From: Olivibacter domesticus
Lineage (GTDB): Bacteria > Bacteroidota > Bacteroidia > Sphingobacteriales > Sphingobacteriaceae
Direction of reading: 5' to 3'
DNA length: 64,000 nt
Assembly: GCF_900109575.1 (NCBI RefSeq)
Contig: NZ_FOAF01000009.1
Coordinates: 1-64,000 of the forward strand
How positions within the stretch are numbered: the stretch's first letter is position 1; every line of letters begins with the position of its first letter. Positions 59,202 to 64,000 of this stretch are shown piece after piece. A model generated the notes under the pieces. That model was not told the origin of the DNA, did no database searches, and saw only the letters and a program-made list of their open reading frames with translations. Position numbers and translations under genes: made by a program.

Positions 59202-60141
59202 ATGATAAAAACGCTTTACGACACTTTTAGTTTTTTGTGTCATTACCACTTTTGGGCAGATTAAAATTGACAACACGATAACCCATCACCATGAGGTCAT
59301 TCCTGGCACTAAACTTAGCATGATTCCTCCAACTGGCTTTATTAAAGCACTCCATTTCTTTGGCTATCAGCATACAGAAAGCGGTTCAAGCATCATGATA
59401 ATAGACATGCCGGGACCTTATTCCGAAATTTCCAAAGGCATAACCAAGGAAAATTTGTTGAGCAAGGGAATCAAAGTAAGCTCAATTGAAAATTATGTCA
59501 TTAATCAATTGCCAGCAATTTTTGTAACGGGAACACAAAACGCTGATGGAAATATTTACGCAAAATATATCCTAATGTTTGGTACGGAGGGTGAAACGTT
59601 CATAATTAACGGCGTATTTCCTGAAAAACTCATAAAAATCGGCGAAGAAATTAAAGCATCAATGTTGACGACCTACTACGATGAAGGGAAAGTTACTGAC
59701 CCGTTTGAGGCTTTGGACTATTCTATAGACGTTTCCAAAACTAAACTCAAATTCGGGAAAAGCGCTGCAAACTCGCTTATATTCACTGTGGATGGCAAAT
59801 TACCCCCTTTAGTCGACGACAAAACATGTCTCATAGTGACAAAGTCCTTTTCAACTATTACTCCCGTAGACAAAAAGACATTTTCAATCAACAGACTAAA
59901 GCAGAACCCTATGAACATCAAAAACATTGAATATGTTAATGAAGTTTCCATTGATGGTATTTCAGGGTATGAGATTTTTGCATCTGCTAAAAATAAAAAG
60001 ACGGATGAAACGGAAAATATATATCAGGTTATCTTGTTTAGTGATAATCTCTACTATATTCTTACGGGAGTGACAAACGACGAGACGGAAAAAAGCATTG
60101 AAGAAATAAAGCGAGGAATACGGACATTTAAACGAAAATAA
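59202..60141 (+). pseudogene. Secreted protein gene with frameshift in the signal peptide
   Basis: The natural start appears to be the ATG at 59202 (MIKTL), but a one-base shift is needed to enter the frame LLVFCVITTFGQIKIDNTIT, which completes a good signal peptide and leads into the long frame of about 290 residues (IPPTGFIKALHFFGYQHTES, SSIMIIDMPGPYSEISKGIT and so on). The intact part from the ATG at 59320 is 273 aa without any signal. The body is beta-rich and unknown to me. Either the gene is broken by a single indel near 59217-59224 or the sequence has an error there. The downstream frame is undamaged, so any loss is recent. Confidence 0.6.
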
Positions 60142-60276
60142 TGTTTATATCCTTTCCAAGTCACTAAGCCTAACATTCGGGCCGATGCGCTTTTGCTTCA
60201 TTATAAACCGTCTATACAACACTCGAAAAAGCCTTTCTATATAAAAATTGCTATCTTTAACTAAAATTAACTTAGC

Positions 60277-60471
60277 GTGCCGGTTATTGAATTGACTACA
60301 CTTATTGATGCAGATATCAACATTTGTTTTGATCTAGCTAGAAGCATTGATCTGCACACAATATCTACTAAGAAAACCAAAGAACAGGCTATTGCCGGCG
60401 TAACAACGGGATTAATCGGTAATGGCATTGTCCAACACCAACAGTCCCTCCTAGGTACGACATTTAAATGA
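60277..60471 (+). pseudogene. N-terminal fragment of an SRPBCC-family protein
   Basis: From GTG the frame reads MPVIELTTLIDADINICFDL and ARSIDLHTISTKKTKEQAIA, then GVTTGLIG, the usual start of a START/SRPBCC cell-division-inhibitor-like family (L-A-R-S-I-D-L-H-x-x-S-T). After GLIG it departs from the family (NGIVQHQQSLLGTTFK) and stops at 64 aa. The remainder of about 80 residues is missing. It is a relic, next to a SnoaL-like relic. Confidence 0.7.
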
Positions 60472-60556
60472 AAAATTCAACAAAGATTCTCTGCATCGCA
60501 AGAATTTATTATTTGGTGCCGAATTGGACGGATGGCCATAGGTGGAACCCATTTGT

Positions 60557-60664
60557 TCGACTGCCACCGCAACTGGAGCAATACAAGATAGCGAACTCTA
60601 TTTAATGTACTTCGTCACAAGAGAATATTTGGAAATTTTGTTGGTTAACGAAGGTCGATTTTGA
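60557..60664 (+). pseudogene. C-terminal remnant of a SnoaL-like gene
   Basis: One frame reads STATATGAIQDSELYLMYFV and TREYLEILLVNEGRF. The first part matches DSTATVTGATSKAKL of the SnoaL-like protein at 37541, and the DNA word CGACTGCCACCG is shared by both. It ends at the terminator hairpin. No start is present. Confidence 0.5.
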
Positions 60665-60682
60665 CCTTCGTCAATCTTTTTT
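60648..60682 (+). terminator. Rho-independent-type terminator
   Basis: Arms ACGAAGGTC and GACCTTCGT with loop GATTTT are followed five bases later by six T residues. This is the clearest intrinsic terminator in the window. It ends the region of fragments and precedes the Crp/Fnr gene. Confidence 0.75.
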
Positions 60683-60728
60683 AGAAGTTTTTACTGCAAC
60701 TTTGAATTTCAGTTATGGAATTGAAAAA

Positions 60729-61298
60729 ATGACAACGGTGCTAGCAGATTTAATACAGAAAATAACCGACCTGGATGAGGAGCAATTAATAGCTGTTGTT
60801 TCCTGCTTTAAACCATTAACGGTAGAGAAGCATGATAATCTACTGGAAAGAGGAGCTATAGCCAACAGGCTATTTTTTATCAATAAAGGATGTCTTAGAT
60901 TATACTACAGCAGCGAGGATCATCATACAGCCACGCGGTTCATGGCATTTGAGCATACCTTCTTAACGTCAATTGTAAGTTTCATTTCCCGGGAGCCTTC
61001 TTCAGAATACATAGAGGCAGTAGAACAATCAGAATTACTAGTTATTTCTCATCATGACTTCTTTAATTTAAGGGTGACGGTCCCCTCATGGGATAAAATC
61101 TATATCTACATTCTGGAGTATGGATTAACGGTGATCAATTCCAGGTTGAGCGGCCTGCTCACCCAAACCGCTACTGAACGTTACCGGGATTTGCTTAAAA
61201 ACAACCCTGAACTTATTCAACGCTTGTCAAATGCCAATTTAGCAGCCTATCTGAATATATCTCCCGAAACGCTGAGCAGACTAAAATCGCAGATGTAG
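60729..61298 (+). CDS. Crp/Fnr-family transcriptional regulator
   Basis: From MTTVLADLIQKITDLDEEQL the protein is 189 aa, with the cNMP-binding-like beta roll (VEKHDNLLERGAIANRLFFI and EAVEQSELLVISHHDFFNLR) and a C-terminal HTH (RLSNANLAAYLNISPETLSR). A TTG nine codons upstream is a weaker start. No Fe-S cysteines are present. It is the common small Crp-like regulator of Bacteroidota and is only 38 bp upstream of ilvD on the same strand. Whether that means co-transcription with ilvD or a separate unit is not clear from sequence. Confidence 0.85.
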   Translation: MTTVLADLIQKITDLDEEQLIAVVSCFKPLTVEKHDNLLERGAIANRLFFINKGCLRLYYSSEDHHTATRFMAFEHTFLTSIVSFISREPSSEYIEAVEQSELLVISHHDFFNLRVTVPSWDKIYIYILEYGLTVINSRLSGLLTQTATERYRDLLKNNPELIQRLSNANLAAYLNISPETLSRLKSQM

Positions 61299-61336
61299 CG
61301 GCCACCATGCATTATTAGAAAAAGCTAAAACCCAAT

Positions 61337-63025
61337 ATGAGAAGCGACGAAGTAAAAAAAGGGCACCAAAGAACACCACATAGATCATTGTTCAGGGCTA
61401 CAGGATTAAAAGACGACGATTTTGCGAAGCCATTTATCGGTGTGGCAAACTCATTTATAGAGATCATTCCAGGACATTTTTTTCTGAATAAAGTAGCTGA
61501 GATCATTAAAGATGAGATCAGGGCAAATGGATGTGTTCCATTTGAATTTAATACCATTGGTGTAGATGATGGCATTGCTATGGGACATGATGGGATGCTG
61601 TTTTCACTACCAAGCAGAGAACTGATTGCAAGCTCAATAGAAACCGTGATGAATGCACACAAATTGGATGCAATGATAGCCATACCAAACTGTGATAAAA
61701 TAGTTCCGGGGATGATCATGGGCGCGCTGAGAGTGAATGTACCAACAATTTTTGTAAGTGGCGGACCAATGGCAAAAGGTTATAAAAAAGATGGAACACC
61801 AATCGACCTGGCCTCTGCATTTGAAGCTGTTGGTAAACATGAAGCGGGTACTATCAGTGATGAAGAACTGCTGGATATTGAATGTAATGCCTGCCCAAGT
61901 GGAGGTAGCTGTTCGGGTATGTTTACGGCAAACTCTATGAACACCTTAATGGAAGCAATGGGAATTGCGCTACCCGGTAACGGTACGATACTGGCCCAAA
62001 CGCCAGATCGTGAAGCGCTTTACAGAAGAGCTGCCAAACGGATTTGTGAAATAGCAAAAGATGAGGCCACAGGTGAAAAATTCAAGTTAAGAAACATACT
62101 CAATGAGAATGCCGTAAAAAATGCATTTGCTGTTGATATGGCAATGGGTGGAAGCTCCAATACTGTCTTACATATGCTAGCTATTGCTAATGAAGCAGGT
62201 GTTGATTTTCAACTCAAAGACATCAATGAGATCTCTAAAAACGTGTCACATATTGCTAAGATCTCCCCAAGCCTGTCTACAGTCCATATGGAAGATATTA
62301 ACAGCGCCGGTGGTGTAAATGCGGTGATGAAGGAAATGACAAAAAGAGGGAATAGCGTTCTTGTAAATAACTTAACGATCAGCGGAGAAACCCTGATGGA
62401 AAAGATTGCAGATGCGCAAATCAAGGATAAAAGTATTATCCGTACTGTAGATAATCCATATAGCCAGGTTGGCGGATTAGCAATTCTCTATGGCAACCTG
62501 GCTGAGGAAGGTGCTGTAATTAAAACAGCTGGCCTTACGGGTGCAAGGGTATTTACCGGTAAAGCTATGTGTTATGATGGTCAGGATGAAGCTGTCGCAG
62601 GAATTCTGATGAAAGAAGTGAAGGCAGGAGATGTAGTGGTAATTAGATATGAAGGCCCTAGGGGCGGACCAGGCATGCAGGAGATGTTAACGCCTACAAG
62701 TTTAATTATGGGCATGGGGTTAGGTAGTTCTGTGGCGCTGATTACTGATGGAAGGTTCAGTGGCGCAACAAGAGGTGCATCGATCGGTCATGTTTCGCCA
62801 GAGGCGGCAGAAGGCGGTATGATTGGCTTACTTAAGAACGGTGACGAAATCCATATAGACGTAGATAAATACATATTATCTGTCAATTTGGATGATGACG
62901 AAATTGCTAAACGGAAAGCAGCATTTGTGCCAATTAAAAAATCTTTGCAATCAAGGTGGCTTGGTCAATATAGGGCATTGGTTACAAATGCTAGCAAAGG
63001 TGCCGTCTTGAAAACAGATCTGTAA
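61337..63025 (+). CDS. ilvD: Dihydroxy-acid dehydratase
   Basis: The 562-aa protein is a full-length IlvD/Edd-family enzyme. It has [20 protein letters not shown], the iron-sulfur ligand region in [40 protein letters not shown] with the second cysteine, the glycine-rich [28 protein letters not shown] and the C-terminal [20 protein letters not shown] and [20 protein letters not shown]. It converts dihydroxyisovalerate and dihydroxymethylvalerate to 2-oxo acids in valine and isoleucine synthesis; sugar-acid dehydratases share the fold, so that alternative is not excluded. It is alone here; the other ilv genes are not next to it. A hairpin follows. Confidence 0.9.
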   Translation: MRSDEVKKGHQRTPHRSLFRATGLKDDDFAKPFIGVANSFIEIIPGHFFLNKVAEIIKDEIRANGCVPFEFNTIGVDDGIAMGHDGMLFSLPSRELIASSIETVMNAHKLDAMIAIPNCDKIVPGMIMGALRVNVPTIFVSGGPMAKGYKKDGTPIDLASAFEAVGKHEAGTISDEELLDIECNACPSGGSCSGMFTANSMNTLMEAMGIALPGNGTILAQTPDREALYRRAAKRICEIAKDEATGEKFKLRNILNENAVKNAFAVDMAMGGSSNTVLHMLAIANEAGVDFQLKDINEISKNVSHIAKISPSLSTVHMEDINSAGGVNAVMKEMTKRGNSVLVNNLTISGETLMEKIADAQIKDKSIIRTVDNPYSQVGGLAILYGNLAEEGAVIKTAGLTGARVFTGKAMCYDGQDEAVAGILMKEVKAGDVVVIRYEGPRGGPGMQEMLTPTSLIMGMGLGSSVALITDGRFSGATRGASIGHVSPEAAEGGMIGLLKNGDEIHIDVDKYILSVNLDDDEIAKRKAAFVPIKKSLQSRWLGQYRALVTNASKGAVLKTDL

Positions 63026-63048
63026 TTGTATCGCGTTTAGATTTAAAC

Positions 63049-63084
63049 AAGGAACAAGTAAATCATTTTGATCACTAGTTCCTT
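63049..63084 (+). terminator. Hairpin after ilvD
   Basis: AAGGAACAAGT pairs with ACTAGTTCCTT (one A-A mismatch) around 14 bases, starting 24 bp after the stop. The following ATTTAATTCC is only weakly T-rich. Confidence 0.5.
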
Positions 63085-63451
63085 ATTTAATTCCTCTCGT
63101 TTGAATTAAAAATAAAACCTTCACTTTCTTTATTCTCTCAATATCTTGCCATCTACACTTCGCGCCCGGAAGAAGTCAGCCGGCTTATTGAAGAGGCCTC
63201 GAGCATTGCCAAATAAGATGTCACATATTAATATGAAGACCACATCAAGACGGGAACAACTTTATAACCGCCGCGCCAAACATTCACCCTTTACTTCTGT
63301 TTCTTGTAAATTAAGTGAAGAAAAAAAGAGGCGCTACAGTAGAAAAACGCGAAGAAAATGCTTCAGCACAGCAGGAGGTTAAATCTCTTGCGGAGAAGCG
63401 AGGCGTAAGCGTTCTAATTGACGTTAATAGGGACATTTAAATTATCACTTC
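63085..63451. other. Gap with short coding-like fragments
   Basis: The 23-bp word at 63125-63147 is identical to 46486-46508, just upstream of putative immunity gene 1. Right after it a frame reads LAIYTSRPEEVSRLIEEASS and stops at 63216. At 63315 a GTG frame of 41 aa reads VKKKRGATVEKREENASAQQ and EVKSLAEKRGVSVLIDVNRD. Both look like pieces of lost genes; no family is recognised. Confidence 0.35.
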
Positions 63452-63943
63452 ATGGAGCTAGGTATCGAGATTATCAAAAATGATGACGGACAAACCTTAG
63501 GAGTAGCGGGCGGTAACTACAGGATCATTGCATCGGGAGATAAAACCGACAATAAATATGCAGTCATTGAAATGATTGTCCCACCCGGAGGCGGGCCACC
63601 GCCCCATTCGCACCCTGATACACACGAAACCTTTTATGTATTGGAAGGAGAAGTTGAATTTCAGACGGAGCAGGGAAAATCCACTGTCGGTGCCGGAGGC
63701 TTTATAACCATCCCACTTGGGGGAGCCATTCATTGCTTTACCAACACATCCAAGTCGGTGGCCAAACTACTTTGTACCGTAATGCCCGCCGGCTTGGAAA
63801 AGGTATTCGAACTAGTTGGTGCTCCAGTAGGTATGGGTGAATTTGCACCCATACCTGAACTTACAGAAGATCGCCGGGAACTTATGGCACGGATAGACAG
63901 GCAATATGGTCAAAAAACATATCCAAAGGGGTATCTTGATTAA
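63452..63943 (+). CDS. Single-domain cupin protein
   Basis: The 163-aa protein has one cupin_2 barrel. Motif 1 is GPPPHSHPDTHETFYVLEGE (metal ligands His-x-His, Glu) and motif 2 ends GGAIHCFTNTSKSVAKLLC (His). The helical C-terminus (ELTEDRRELMARIDRQYGQK) is found in quercetin-dioxygenase-like cupins. All metal ligands are visible, so a metal-dependent dioxygenase or isomerase activity is possible; the substrate is unknown. The start ATG follows a TTTAAATTATCACTTC leader. It is the last gene visible, and the final 57 bases hold nothing recognisable. Confidence 0.8.
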   Translation: MELGIEIIKNDDGQTLGVAGGNYRIIASGDKTDNKYAVIEMIVPPGGGPPPHSHPDTHETFYVLEGEVEFQTEQGKSTVGAGGFITIPLGGAIHCFTNTSKSVAKLLCTVMPAGLEKVFELVGAPVGMGEFAPIPELTEDRRELMARIDRQYGQKTYPKGYLD

Positions 63944-64000
63944 GCACGAAATACATCATGTAGCAATAAGTATTCTCTTTTACTCAAAGAATGAGGAATG

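Overview
This window comes from the chromosome of a Bacteroidota bacterium, most likely a member of Sphingobacteriaceae (Pedobacter, Olivibacter or Sphingobacterium type). The signs are a SusC/SusD pair, DUF6266, DUF5675 and DUF6520 family proteins, MauE/DoxX redox proteins, LytTR two-component genes, A/T-rich leaders instead of strong Shine-Dalgarno sites, and promoters of the TAnnTTTG type. No rRNA, tRNA, transposase, integrase or CRISPR array was recognised.

1-5.0 kb: a partial 2H-phosphoesterase gene, a secreted thioredoxin-like protein, and a minus-strand block of one small membrane protein, one DUF5675 protein and two DUF6266 paralogues with dispersed repeats. 5.0-7.3 kb: a large CPA2-type cation:proton antiporter. 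7.5-17.0 kb: a detoxification/redox cluster on the minus strand (YjdI-type ferredoxin, decayed GNAT partner, alginate-export-like porin, DoxX, RidA lipoprotein, YceI, amidohydrolase, isochorismatase-like hydrolase, pirin). It is divergent from a PAS/AAA+ sigma-54 activator, and a plausible -24/-12 promoter lies between them.

17.4-31.5 kb: two small DNA-binding proteins with an operator-like repeat set, then a cluster that may be one system. On the minus strand are a 58-aa peptide ending in CDFVVP, a lipid-A-acyltransferase-like (LPLAT) protein and a LytS/LytR-type pair. Divergent from it are a Crp/Fnr regulator, a MauE/DoxX protein, a DUF6520 protein and an anchored beta-propeller protein. 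These converge on a TlpA-SusC-SusD operon whose TlpA gene carries a tandem 240-bp duplication of its signal-peptide region.

31.5-63 kb: an accessory region full of gene fragments. It holds an array of short plus-strand genes with related leaders (HTH protein, ORF6N proteins, ABM, SnoaL, an AIPR-family protein), an OLD-type ATPase/TOPRIM nuclease, two decayed DUF2075 helicase C-termini, and a translationally coupled 58-aa/311-aa pair. It also holds three paralogous secreted proteins (two about 95% identical), two of them directly behind C-terminal fragments of what looks like a polymorphic metallopeptidase toxin, so they may be orphan immunity proteins. BRO/ORF6N genes and remnants carry strong palindromes, including a perfect 42-bp one. 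The right end returns to ordinary genes: an FtsX-type permease, a lipoprotein, a Crp regulator next to ilvD, and a cupin protein.

Most promising leads: the peptide/LPLAT/LytSR unit with its divergent redox-SusCD genes, the palindromes in ORF6N/BRO genes, the toxin fragments with amplified putative immunity genes, and a nested inverted-repeat element at 31805-31966. All functional statements are read from sequence and family knowledge; no searches were run.
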